Shown: positions 1-6,079, counted from the first letter of the stretch. The stretch is 6,569 bases of DNA from Spirochaetota bacterium (GCA_029548715.1 JAKPMW010000319.1:1-6569); one strand, 5' to 3'. Made by a program: numbers and translations. The notes: generated by a model from the sequence alone, not told the origin.

Positions 1-1
1 G

Positions 2-82
2 GCGGGATTGATCGTCTCGACGCGGAATCCGGCCCAGCTCGTACAAACTGCTGCGGGCCTGATCCGGTCAGGCAATCCGTAG
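2..82 (+). CDS. Probable C-terminal end of an upstream gene (partial)
   Basis: One forward frame is open from the left edge to a TAG at 80-82. It encodes about 26 residues ending in ...TAAGLIRSGNP. The residues look protein-like (an amphipathic stretch with LVQTAAGLI) and third codon positions are mostly G or C, as in the cyclase downstream. The second forward frame is also open (to 127-129) but its translation is rich in Cys, Pro and Arg and looks non-coding; the third stops at once. The fragment is too short to assign a family. If real, the gene ends 187 bases before the cyclase and reads in the same direction. A perfect 6-bp hairpin (57-73, GCCTGA/TCAGGC) lies just before the stop. Confidence 0.35.
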   Translation, partial: AGLIVSTRNPAQLVQTAAGLIRSGNP

Positions 83-110
83 CGCACGATTCACGCTTCT
101 CCACGGCCGT

Positions 111-122
111 GACTCCGGGAGT
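111..122 (+). repeat. Near-palindromic element, copy 1 (GACTCCGGGAGT)
   Basis: GACTCCGGGAGT contains the 11-base inverted repeat ACTCC-G-GGAGT. The identical 12-mer occurs on the minus strand at 3077-3088, and its 11-base core occurs again at 3119-3129. Copies 1 and 2 also share a downstream pattern on their reading strand: A-N-ATGA-N-AAAA directly follows the core by one base. A weak promoter (GTGACT at 109-114, 18-base spacer, AATAGT at 133-138) would place the element inside its spacer, so an operator role is possible. The function is not known. Confidence 0.6.
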
Positions 123-175
123 GATATGAAAAAATAGTGAAAACATCATGCGTCTCTCTGGTAGCTGCGCACTGC

Positions 176-196
176 GTCCCGCATTCCTTGCGGGGC
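176..196 (+). other. Leader stem-loop upstream of the cyclase
   Basis: CCCGCA (178-183) and TGCGGG (189-194) are perfect complements around a five-base loop. One G-U and one G-C pair extend the stem to 8 bp. No T-run follows, so it is not a standard terminator. It overlaps the -35 of the candidate promoter at 188-216, so the two readings compete. Confidence 0.35.
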
Positions 197-216
197 TTGT
201 GCATCCATGATAGACT
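188..216 (+). promoter_or_regulatory. Weak candidate sigma70 promoter for the cyclase
   Basis: TTGCGG (188-193) and TAGACT (211-216) are separated by 17 bases. The -35 matches consensus at 3/6 and the -10 at 4/6. The start would fall near 223, leaving a leader of about 47 bases. A 5-bp inverted repeat CCCTG-T-CAGGG (221-231) lies exactly at that start. The match is poor; the alternative near 109-138 is equally possible. Confidence 0.25.
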
Positions 217-258
217 TGAACCCTGTCAGGGCTTGAGACCTCGCCCCGGATCTGGCAC

Positions 259-264
259 GGAGGT
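259..264 (+). promoter_or_regulatory. Shine-Dalgarno of the cyclase gene
   Basis: GGAGGT lies five bases before the ATG at 270. This fixes the start of the 907-aa reading frame. Confidence 0.85.
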
Positions 265-269
265 AATCT

Positions 270-2993
270 ATGTTGCAAAAATTTTTGCGGTTGATCAGGC
301 GTCTTGCGGACCTGCCGCTTGTCAGGCGGCTGGCTGCTGTTCCCAAAGAAATCCTGGTCGGTGCCGCGGTCGGTCTGGTTTCGCTCGTCATCATCCTGAC
401 GGACGCCTTTTTGCCGGTCGAGTCCATGCTCTACGACCTGCGCTTTGAACTCAAACCCCGCGTGGCGCGCTCGCCACTGGTCAGCGTGATGGAGATTGAC
501 GACGATTCCCTCAAGTACATCGGGCGCTGGCCCTGGCGCCGCAATGTCTATGCCGAGGCTCTCGACGCGATGCGGGCCCTCGGTGCCCGGCAGGTGATAT
601 TCGATGTCGAATTTACCGAGCCCTCGGCCCGGGTGATCAGCCAGCAGGATATGGTCGAATTCCCCCGCTATGTGCGTGGCGAGCTGGATGGCCTCAGGCG
701 GGAGATCACCGCTTTTCGCGGGACACTCCAGGCCGGCCAGGCCCGCAATGCCGCGGGAGTGCTGGCCGATTTTGAACGCAGCATTGCCACGCGGCGCGAC
801 AGCATCGTCGGCCGGCTTTCGCAGGTAGGTCAAAATGACGATCTGGCCTTTGCCCAGGCCATTGCCCGCCATGGACGGGTGGTTATTCCCGTCCGCTGCT
901 ATGACGAATCCAACCGGCAGACTCCCGAACACGAGCAGGTCCTGACCACTTACGGGATGCGTCTTGCAACCCCGACCAACGGCATGCGTGGGATCCTGCG
1001 CGCCCGCTGGCTGGACATCCCGGCTCCACCACTCCACAAGGGTGCGCGCCGCCTGGCCTTTACCAATGTGGATACGGACGAGGACGGGGTGCGCCGCCGG
1101 ATTGCGCTCTTTCGTGAATGGCGCGGGCTGCTCTTTCCCCAGCTTGCCTTTGCCGCGCTCCTGGCCTCACCCGGGACCGGCAGCGAGGGGGTAGCCGCTA
1201 CCAACATTGAGTACATTCCCGGTTCGCACGCCCTCCTCAAAAACATTATCCTGCCTGGCGAGAGCAAACCCCGCGAGATCCGGATTCCCCTCGACAGCCG
1301 GGGGCAGATGCTGATCAACTGGGCCGGGACCTGGCAGGAGAGTTTTTCGCGCTTTTCTTTTTCCGATCTTTTTGCCTACATGGAGGCGGGCAAGGCCCTG
1401 CGCAGCCTCCTGGCCGAGGTTGACCGCGAGTACTTTGAGGACCAGGGCGGGCTGGCCCCCGTCGTCAGGCAGCTTGACAGGCTCTTTGCCACAAGCCGCT
1501 CGGGCAAGGCCCTGAGCGCTGACGAGCTTCAGGAAATTGGAGCCCTCGAGGAGCGGGTCTACGCTGTCGGGACAAACGAGCTGGCGGTGATGCAGCAGAG
1601 CCTGACAAATATGCAGGCCCAGAATCCGGCAGCGCCCGAGACGCGGACCCTGGCGGCGACCGTCAGCAATGTGCGGCATGGTCTTGCCGCCTACGGGCGG
1701 CTGCAGCACAAGGTGGCGGCCCATGTCAGGGACGCCTACGTCATCATCGGTCAGACCGCTTCTTCCACGACGGACCTCGGGACGACACCCCTCGGGATCA
1801 ACCAGCCCCAGGTCTTCCTGCATGCCAATACGCTCAATACCATCCTCCAGCGCAGTTTCATCAGCACCATGCCCAACGCTGTGGAGATTGCGGTGGTACT
1901 CCTGCTCCCGATCTTCTTCGGATATGTTTCACGTCGCCTGCGTCCCTCGCGCATCATTCTGGCGGGCACGGCCTTTTTGGCGGCCTTCGCCTTTGTCAAC
2001 CAGCTCCTCTTTGGGGCAGGGGTCTGGATGCAGATGGCACCCCAGTCCTTTGCCCTTCTGGCGACCTTTCTCATCATTACCGGGATCCATTATGTCCAGG
2101 GCGACAAGGAGAAAAAGTATATCAAAAATGCGTTTGGACATTACCTCTCGCCCGACGTGATTGAGGTCCTTGTCAAGGACCCGGCGGCCCTCAAGCTGGG
2201 TGGCGAGCGCAAGGTCCTGACGGCCTACTTCTCGGATGTCCAGGGCTTTTCGACCATCTCTGAAAACCTCTCGCCTGAAGCCCTCGTTGACCTGCTGAAT
2301 GCCTATCTGACCGACATGACGGACATCATTTTCCATCAAAAGGGGACAGTCGACAAATTCGAGGGTGACGCCATCATCGCCTTTTTTGGTGCTCCCGTGC
2401 CATTTGAGGATCACGCGAAAAGGGCCTGCCTGGCCTCGCTGGAGATGCAGGCCCGGGTGGCGGAAATGCGGCCGCTCTGGAAACAGAAGTACGGGCACGA
2501 GCTCTTCGTGCGCATGGGACTCAATACCGGACCGATGGTCGTGGGGAACATGGGCAGTCGCAACAGGTTCGACTACACCATGATGGGGGATTCGGTGAAC
2601 CTTGCAGCCCGGCTTGAAGGCGTCAACAAGTATTACGGGACGTTTACCATGGCCTCCGAATTTACTGTCCGGGATATCGGGGACGAGATTGTCACCCGCG
2701 AACTGGATGTCCTGCGGGTGGTCGGCAAGAGCGAGCCGGTGACGGTCTACGAGCTGGTGGCCCGCAAGGGAGAGCTCTCAGCGGAGAAGGCAGAAGTCCT
2801 TGAGCGGTTTGCCGAAGGGCTTGTGGCCTATCGCAAAAAAAACTGGGCGGCAGCCCAAAAGCATTTCAAGGCAGCCATGAATCTTGATCCGGCGGACGGT
2901 CCGTCCCGGGTCTATCATGAGCGCTGTGCCGAGTTCCGCAAAAAGGCTCCGCCGGCCGGCTGGGACGGGGTCTACACCCTCAAGGGAAAATGA
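270..2993 (+). CDS. CHASE2-domain class III adenylate cyclase, membrane-bound
   Basis: This 907-aa protein should convert ATP to cAMP in the cytoplasm in response to a periplasmic or envelope signal. In order it has: a membrane helix (about 28-47); a periplasmic CHASE2 domain (about 48-535) with typical motifs YDLRFELKP, a GRWPW segment, FDVEFTEPS, and VIIGQTASSTTDLGTTPLG; three membrane helices (about 536-553, 561-581, 589-608); and a class III catalytic domain (about 612-830). All expected catalytic residues are visible: metal-binding D656 and D700, base-selecting K696 and T770, transition-state N777 and R781. K plus T points to ATP and to subclass IIIb. A helical, TPR-like tail (about 837-890) and a WDGVYTLKGK end follow. 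CHASE2 carries two helical insertions (about 119-189 and 370-486), making the protein longer than the roughly 700-750 aa I expect for this architecture. The start is supported by GGAGGT five bases upstream. The ligand is unknown. Confidence 0.93.
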   Translation: MLQKFLRLIRRLADLPLVRRLAAVPKEILVGAAVGLVSLVIILTDAFLPVESMLYDLRFELKPRVARSPLVSVMEIDDDSLKYIGRWPWRRNVYAEALDAMRALGARQVIFDVEFTEPSARVISQQDMVEFPRYVRGELDGLRREITAFRGTLQAGQARNAAGVLADFERSIATRRDSIVGRLSQVGQNDDLAFAQAIARHGRVVIPVRCYDESNRQTPEHEQVLTTYGMRLATPTNGMRGILRARWLDIPAPPLHKGARRLAFTNVDTDEDGVRRRIALFREWRGLLFPQLAFAALLASPGTGSEGVAATNIEYIPGSHALLKNIILPGESKPREIRIPLDSRGQMLINWAGTWQESFSRFSFSDLFAYMEAGKALRSLLAEVDREYFEDQGGLAPVVRQLDRLFATSRSGKALSADELQEIGALEERVYAVGTNELAVMQQSLTNMQAQNPAAPETRTLAATVSNVRHGLAAYGRLQHKVAAHVRDAYVIIGQTASSTTDLGTTPLGINQPQVFLHANTLNTILQRSFISTMPNAVEIAVVLLLPIFFGYVSRRLRPSRIILAGTAFLAAFAFVNQLLFGAGVWMQMAPQSFALLATFLIITGIHYVQGDKEKKYIKNAFGHYLSPDVIEVLVKDPAALKLGGERKVLTAYFSDVQGFSTISENLSPEALVDLLNAYLTDMTDIIFHQKGTVDKFEGDAIIAFFGAPVPFEDHAKRACLASLEMQARVAEMRPLWKQKYGHELFVRMGLNTGPMVVGNMGSRNRFDYTMMGDSVNLAARLEGVNKYYGTFTMASEFTVRDIGDEIVTRELDVLRVVGKSEPVTVYELVARKGELSAEKAEVLERFAEGLVAYRKKNWAAAQKHFKAAMNLDPADGPSRVYHERCAEFRKKAPPAGWDGVYTLKGK

Positions 2994-3017
2994 GGGGGCG
3001 TACGGGGGAGCGTGTGT

Positions 3018-3045
3018 CCGGGCGTGCTGTGTGCGCCGGGCGTGC
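3018..3045 (+). repeat. Short direct repeat CCGGGCGTGC, two copies
   Basis: CCGGGCGTGC occurs at 3018-3027 and again at 3036-3045, an 18-base period. Two GGGGG runs (2994-2998, 3004-3008) precede it with similar spacing. This may be a slippage or local duplication product; no function is evident. Confidence 0.5.
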
Positions 3046-3071
3046 AGATGGTATCGTATTGCGTTTTTGTC

Positions 3072-3092
3072 ATGTGACTCCCGGAGTCGCAT
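3072..3092 (-). repeat. Near-palindromic element, copy 2
   Basis: The centre is a perfect inverted repeat GACTCC-C-GGAGTC (3076-3088). A T/G position is then followed by three more matching bases on each side (ATG and CAT), giving a 21-base imperfect palindrome. Read on the minus strand, 3077-3088 is identical to the 12-mer at 111-122, and the bases after it also resemble copy 1 (ATGA-N-AAAA). No T-run follows on the plus strand, so it is not a simple terminator for the cyclase. Confidence 0.6.
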
Positions 3093-3114
3093 CAGGATAG
3101 TGCAATATCGTACG

Positions 3115-3133
3115 CGGTACTCCCGGAGTACCG
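3115..3133 (-). repeat. Near-palindromic element, copy 3
   Basis: CGGTACTCCCGGAGTACCG is a perfect inverted repeat with 9-base arms around one central base. Its 11-base core is identical to that of copy 2 and starts 42 bases downstream of it, about four helical turns. The flanks differ from copies 1 and 2. As RNA it would fold into a tight hairpin on either strand, but no T-run follows it on the plus strand. Confidence 0.6.
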
Positions 3134-3139
3134 GGCCGC

Positions 3140-3165
3140 AAAAAGCCGGCGCATTGCGCGCCGGC
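3140..3165 (-). terminator. Intrinsic terminator of the propeller lipoprotein gene
   Basis: On the minus strand an 8-bp GC-only stem (GCCGGCGC / GCGCCGGC, 3165-3158 and 3152-3145) with a five-base loop is followed at once by five Ts (3144-3140). It lies about 30 bases after the TAG of the minus-strand gene. On the plus strand the hairpin is preceded by A5 and lacks a T-run, so it should not stop the cyclase transcript efficiently. Confidence 0.85.
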
Positions 3166-3196
3166 CTGGCTTGCAGTGTCGTCTTGAGCCTGGGCG

Positions 3197-5293
3197 CTAT
3201 CTGTACCAGTAGTGCACCGCAAGCGAGACAGCGGACTGCACGTTCCACGAGACTGCCGCACCCGTGATGCCGAATTCGGCAGGCGTGCTTGCTTCCCCCG
3301 TATCGCTGGCGAAGAGGGGTCCGGTTGTGCTCTCCGGTGTCCATTCACTTCCGAAATCATGCACACCCGGCTTGACGGAGCGGAGGGTCATCCCGGGATC
3401 AAGCTTGACGATGAACATATCGTTGGCCCCCACAGATTGCGCCTGGGCCGTAAGGTAGAGGCTGCCGTCGGGAGCGGGGAAGAGCCTGGGGCGTTGTTCA
3501 AGTCCGCCGGACAGTCCCCAGAGACGGGCCGGGGCAGCAAGGTCGAGTTCGGGGGTAAGAGTTGCAATCGAGGCATCAGACCGCTCAAAGGCCAGGAGCG
3601 TGCCATCCGCTGTGCAGTCGCTGACGGGCGCAGCGCTTGCGAGCCTGCTTGCGGAGGGAACCGTTGTGAATCCTCCGAAGATGCCCGCTGTGCCGCTGAC
3701 CCCCGCAAAAATCCAGCCTGTGCTGCTGGAGCGGACTACCCGTACCCGGCCCGTGCCGCCTGCCGTGTACAGCCCTGCGGATGCAACGCTGTCAACCTGG
3801 ATCAGGGCCGGGCTGGTGCCGGACATTCCTCCGATAACCGTTTGACCCGATTTTTCGGCCAGTGCCAGGCCCTGCCAGGCGGAAATCTGACCTCCCAGCG
3901 AGACTCCGTCAAAGAAATCCGGCTGGTTTTCGGACCAGCGGACCAGCACGGCCTTGGAGAGGAGCCCGGCCGGACGCAGGGTGCCCGCGATCAGGAGTTC
4001 GCCGGCGCTGTTTGTCGTGGCCGCAGTGAACTCGAGCGGTCCGGAGGCGGAGGTGGCCTGGTATATTCCGGTCACGCTCCCGTCCGCAGTAAAGCGAAGG
4101 ATGAAGCCCGAACTTGATGCCAGGCTTGTCCGTGTTCCAACGAGGGCGAAGCCTCCGCCAAGGGCCAGCAGGCTGGCTGGCTGTTCCATATCGGCTGTGC
4201 CGATGGTCTTTTGCCAGATGATCCCCCCAAAGGGATCAAGGGCCGCGAGGAAGATATCATCGCTGCCACCGGCCGAGGTCCTTCCCGCGATGATCGTCCG
4301 CTCGGGGAGGGGGACAAGTCCGATGATGTCCTCTCGGGCCGGGCCGCCGATGGTGAGCACCCATGTCCGGGAGGATGGGCCGCTTTCGTAGGCGGACTGT
4401 TCGTCAAGTGCGCGTGACTTCCAGCGGAAGATGTTGAGCCGGCGCATGACATTGTCGGGTGCAAAGGCCCGGCTTGTCATGTAGAGCGAGCGTTCCCGGA
4501 CGGAGTATACGGGGGAACAGTCATCAAGCGGGCTGGAAAAGCCGGCCAGGATCCGTTCATGTCCCGCGAGATCGGAGAGGATGATCTCGTGTCCCCTGTT
4601 GGGAATCTTGCGTGCCATCAGAATGCTGTCCCGGTCCATCCCCAGCGTGGAAGCTCGCAGATGGGATCCTCCGGGAGCGACCGGACTTGGTGACGGGGTG
4701 AGGGTGTCGATCCGGGTCGCCGACAGCGGGCCGGTGCTGCCCTGTTCGAGGCTATCGCGGGCAAGGGATGCGGCCCGGAGATTGGTGCCGTCCGGAGAGT
4801 ATATCAGAAGAACTGTTCGTCCGTCGGTCGCGATTCCGGGGAAATTGGCGTTTGTCCCGACGAGGCAGAGCGGGATTCCCGTCAAGGGGATTGAATCCGG
4901 GTCGGCAAGGGCGTGGGCTCCTTCTCCGACCTGGATCAGGACGAGATTCGTGGGCGTCTGGACCACCAGCCAGTCACGGCCTCCGTCGCTGAAAGCGGTA
5001 AAATTGCTCAGGCCCAGTGTCCCGGGCACAAGGGCGGGTGGTGCGTAGGCAGTGTCCTCGACCTGCCGGCTGACCCTGATCCCCTGGATTCCGTTGTGCA
5101 TCCCCGAAAAGTAGAGCAGATTGGTAGTGCCGTGCGTCACCAGGCCGATGCAGTGGTTGTCAGACAGCGGATTGGAGAGCATTCCTCCGCCGACCACAAA
5201 GAGTCCGCTGGCAGGCAGGACTTCAGGATCGTCCGTCAGTGAACAGGCTCCCAGGAGAAGGAGTCCGGCCAAAAGAAGCGGCAGCAGTTTCAT
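3197..5293 (-). CDS. Putative beta-propeller lipoprotein, 698 aa
   Basis: I do not recognise a named family. The N-terminus is a lipoprotein signal: M-K, a leucine-rich core and the lipobox LGAC with C17 as the lipidated residue; Ser at +2 fits outer-membrane or surface placement. The mature protein is rich in Gly, Ser, Thr and Ala. Residues about 310-506 form four successive units of about 49 residues of the type W-x-x-T-I-G...GG-F-x-L-V-G-T...D-x-F-L-x-x-L-D-x-x-G, and related units continue to about 640 (DMFIVKLDPG at 625-634). Residues 220-275 resemble PD40/TolB-like blades (DDCSPVYSVRERSLYMTSR). This suggests one or two beta-propellers in the envelope, perhaps for binding. A longer frame starts at 5326, but the ATG at 5293 is preferred because it begins the signal peptide and has GGAGGT six bases upstream. 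Transcribed alone from 5339-5367 and ended by the terminator at 3140-3165. Confidence 0.88.
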   Translation of the reverse strand: MKLLPLLLAGLLLLGACSLTDDPEVLPASGLFVVGGGMLSNPLSDNHCIGLVTHGTTNLLYFSGMHNGIQGIRVSRQVEDTAYAPPALVPGTLGLSNFTAFSDGGRDWLVVQTPTNLVLIQVGEGAHALADPDSIPLTGIPLCLVGTNANFPGIATDGRTVLLIYSPDGTNLRAASLARDSLEQGSTGPLSATRIDTLTPSPSPVAPGGSHLRASTLGMDRDSILMARKIPNRGHEIILSDLAGHERILAGFSSPLDDCSPVYSVRERSLYMTSRAFAPDNVMRRLNIFRWKSRALDEQSAYESGPSSRTWVLTIGGPAREDIIGLVPLPERTIIAGRTSAGGSDDIFLAALDPFGGIIWQKTIGTADMEQPASLLALGGGFALVGTRTSLASSSGFILRFTADGSVTGIYQATSASGPLEFTAATTNSAGELLIAGTLRPAGLLSKAVLVRWSENQPDFFDGVSLGGQISAWQGLALAEKSGQTVIGGMSGTSPALIQVDSVASAGLYTAGGTGRVRVVRSSSTGWIFAGVSGTAGIFGGFTTVPSASRLASAAPVSDCTADGTLLAFERSDASIATLTPELDLAAPARLWGLSGGLEQRPRLFPAPDGSLYLTAQAQSVGANDMFIVKLDPGMTLRSVKPGVHDFGSEWTPESTTGPLFASDTGEASTPAEFGITGAAVSWNVQSAVSLAVHYWYR

Positions 5294-5299
5294 GTGAGT

Positions 5300-5305
5300 A
5301 CCTCC
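5300..5305 (-). promoter_or_regulatory. Shine-Dalgarno of the propeller lipoprotein
   Basis: On the minus strand GGAGGT (5305-5300) is followed by a six-base spacer and ATG at 5293. It rules out the longer start at 5326, because it lies inside that extension. Confidence 0.85.
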
Positions 5306-5308
5306 GTC

Positions 5309-5328
5309 GGTTGCTCTCTGGAGCAACC
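5309..5328 (-). promoter_or_regulatory. Perfect stem-loop in the short leader of the propeller lipoprotein gene
   Basis: GGTTGCTC and GAGCAACC form an 8-bp perfect inverted repeat around four bases. From the predicted start near 5332 it would be almost the first thing transcribed, and it ends three bases before the Shine-Dalgarno. It could be an RNA-stabilising 5' hairpin, a modulator of translation, or a DNA operator at +1. Confidence 0.6.
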
Positions 5329-5338
5329 ATCATCAATA

Positions 5339-5367
5339 ATTCTATCGCAAAACTCGCGGGATGTCAG
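5339..5367 (-). promoter_or_regulatory. Sigma70-type promoter of the propeller lipoprotein gene
   Basis: On the minus strand CTGACA (5367-5362, 5/6 to consensus) and TAGAAT (5344-5339, 5/6) are separated by exactly 17 bases. The start would be near 5332, giving a leader of about 39 bases. This is the best promoter in the window. Confidence 0.7.
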
Positions 5368-5442
5368 GTATTACCTTGGGCGGCATGCTTCCGCGCGTGT
5401 TTTCTCCGAATTCGGGCCGGCTGGAGAATGTTCAGCGAAAGG

Positions 5443-5471
5443 ATGAAGACCGGCCCTTCGTGCAGTATACT
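5443..5471 (+). promoter_or_regulatory. Candidate promoter of the small exported-protein operon
   Basis: TATACT (5466-5471) matches the -10 consensus at 5/6. The only -35 candidate at 17 bases, ATGAAG (5443-5448), matches 3/6. The start would be near 5478, leaving a leader of about 18 bases that is just long enough for the Shine-Dalgarno. The weak -35 suggests activator dependence. Confidence 0.45.
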
Positions 5472-5482
5472 CTTAAGTGTAT
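5467..5482 (+). promoter_or_regulatory. Palindrome over the -10/start region (possible operator)
   Basis: ATACTCTTAAGTGTAT is a 16-base palindrome with one mismatched pair (ATAC-T-CTTAAG-T-GTAT). It overlaps the candidate -10 and the expected start site, a position typical of repressor operators. No regulator family can be named from it. Confidence 0.4.
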
Positions 5483-5483
5483 G

Positions 5484-5490
5484 AGGAGGT
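5484..5490 (+). promoter_or_regulatory. Shine-Dalgarno of the 163-aa lipoprotein
   Basis: AGGAGGT lies five bases before the ATG at 5496. It decides this start over upstream in-frame ATGs at 5361 and 5481. Confidence 0.85.
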
Positions 5491-5495
5491 GTCAC

Positions 5496-5987
5496 ATGAG
5501 GTGGTATGTTGCAGTACTCTGTCTTTCCGTGTTTTGTGCGGCCTGCAGTTTCGAGTTTCCTTTCGACCAGTCGATTGATCTGCAGACCGGGCGTGCCGAT
5601 CTGGCGATGGCCCGTGCTGTCACAAACGTCAACGGGGAGGATGTGCAGAAAGCGGTAGACGGATTGTCCAAATTCGGAGAGGTTGAGTCTCTCGTCCTTG
5701 ATGGGGCCTGGATCCAGACCGGTCCGGAGGACGATCTGGGTGCGGTCGAGTATGCCGAAATTATCCTTTCAAATGCCAGCAGGATGCAGCGCTACGATGT
5801 TCTTAATCCATCAGGCACCAACGCCTCCATTACCCTTGACGGGGCTGTTCTTCTCTGGTTTTACCAGAATCCCCCGTTTGATGTCCACGCCGTCCTGTAC
5901 CGGGATGAGGCGGGAAGTGTCATTCCCGCAAAATACCGGATCAGGCTCAAGGGACGGATGATGGTCGAGGCCCTTGTCAAGCCGTAG
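5496..5987 (+). CDS. Small putative lipoprotein of unknown function, 163 aa
   Basis: I do not recognise this protein. It begins with a short signal peptide (MRWYVAVLCLSVFCAAC) whose best lipobox is C-A-A-C with C17 lipidated. Cys at -3 is unusual, although spirochaete lipoboxes are looser than the E. coli pattern; the lipoprotein call is therefore probable, not certain. The mature part is about 147 residues with no further membrane segment. It has an acidic first half (QTGPEDDLGAVEYAE) and a second half with alternating hydrophobic residues (SITLDGAVLLWFYQ, FDVHAVLYRDE, KYRIRLKGRMMVEALVKP), suggesting a beta-rich domain. An upstream in-frame ATG at 5361 exists, but the Shine-Dalgarno and signal peptide fix the start at 5496. 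It is followed 92 bases later by another exported protein on the same strand, probably in one transcript. Confidence 0.85.
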   Translation: MRWYVAVLCLSVFCAACSFEFPFDQSIDLQTGRADLAMARAVTNVNGEDVQKAVDGLSKFGEVESLVLDGAWIQTGPEDDLGAVEYAEIILSNASRMQRYDVLNPSGTNASITLDGAVLLWFYQNPPFDVHAVLYRDEAGSVIPAKYRIRLKGRMMVEALVKP

Positions 5988-6079
5988 GGGCAGTGTTTCC
6001 CCGACTGCATTGTGCACGCTGCCCGGGTGCGGCGTGGTTTGGTACTTTTGACAGACTGCATGCGAAGGAGTTGGATGGT

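Larger units (their letters stand above)
83..269 (+). other. Upstream/leader region of the cyclase gene
   Basis: This 187-base stretch has no plausible gene. It holds one copy of the 12-base near-palindrome (111-122), an A-rich stretch (129-143), two short hairpins (176-196 and 221-231) and the cyclase Shine-Dalgarno (259-264). Short open frames here (137-448 plus; 146-427 minus) run into the cyclase and have arginine/proline-rich shadow compositions, so they are not annotated. Confidence 0.6.
2994..3196. other. Convergent intergenic region between cyclase and lipoprotein genes
   Basis: No gene is evident in these 203 bases. They hold a G-rich stretch with short direct repeats (2994-3045), two copies of the near-palindrome also found upstream of the cyclase (3072-3092 and 3115-3133), and an intrinsic terminator facing the minus-strand gene (3140-3165). 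I see no convincing intrinsic terminator for the cyclase; the T-run at 3064-3068 lacks a good hairpin before it. Confidence 0.6.

Noticed and set aside
57..73. Perfect 6-bp hairpin GCCTGA-TCCGG-TCAGGC as a terminator
   Set aside because: It lies before the probable stop codon at 80-82 and no T-run follows on either strand.
1167..1823. 218-codon open frame on the minus strand inside the cyclase gene
   Set aside because: It lies antisense to the conserved CHASE2 coding sequence, shows no recognisable motif, and is explained by high third-position GC of the cyclase.
3212..4117. 301-codon open frame on the plus strand opposite the lipoprotein gene
   Set aside because: Its translation is rich in Arg, Gly, Cys and Pro and has no domain or signal. 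The minus-strand frame has a lipobox, ribosome-binding site, promoter, terminator and internal protein repeats, so the plus frame is a GC-rich shadow.
5402..5430. TTCTCC ... GGAGAA inverted repeat in the divergent intergenic region
   Set aside because: Six-base arms with a 15-base loop are expected by chance in such a region, and it does not align with either promoter.
5988..6024. GGGCAG ... CTGCCC inverted repeat between the two small genes as a terminator
   Set aside because: The loop is about 25 bases and no T-run follows closely. An inner TGCA-TTG-TGCA pairing is possible, but I see no support for termination, and the genes look co-transcribed.
6048..6053. Perfect TTGACA upstream of the 159-aa gene
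   Set aside because: At 17 bases the -10 would be TTGGAT (6071-6076, 3/6), and transcription would start after the ATG at 6080. It cannot serve this gene with the chosen start.
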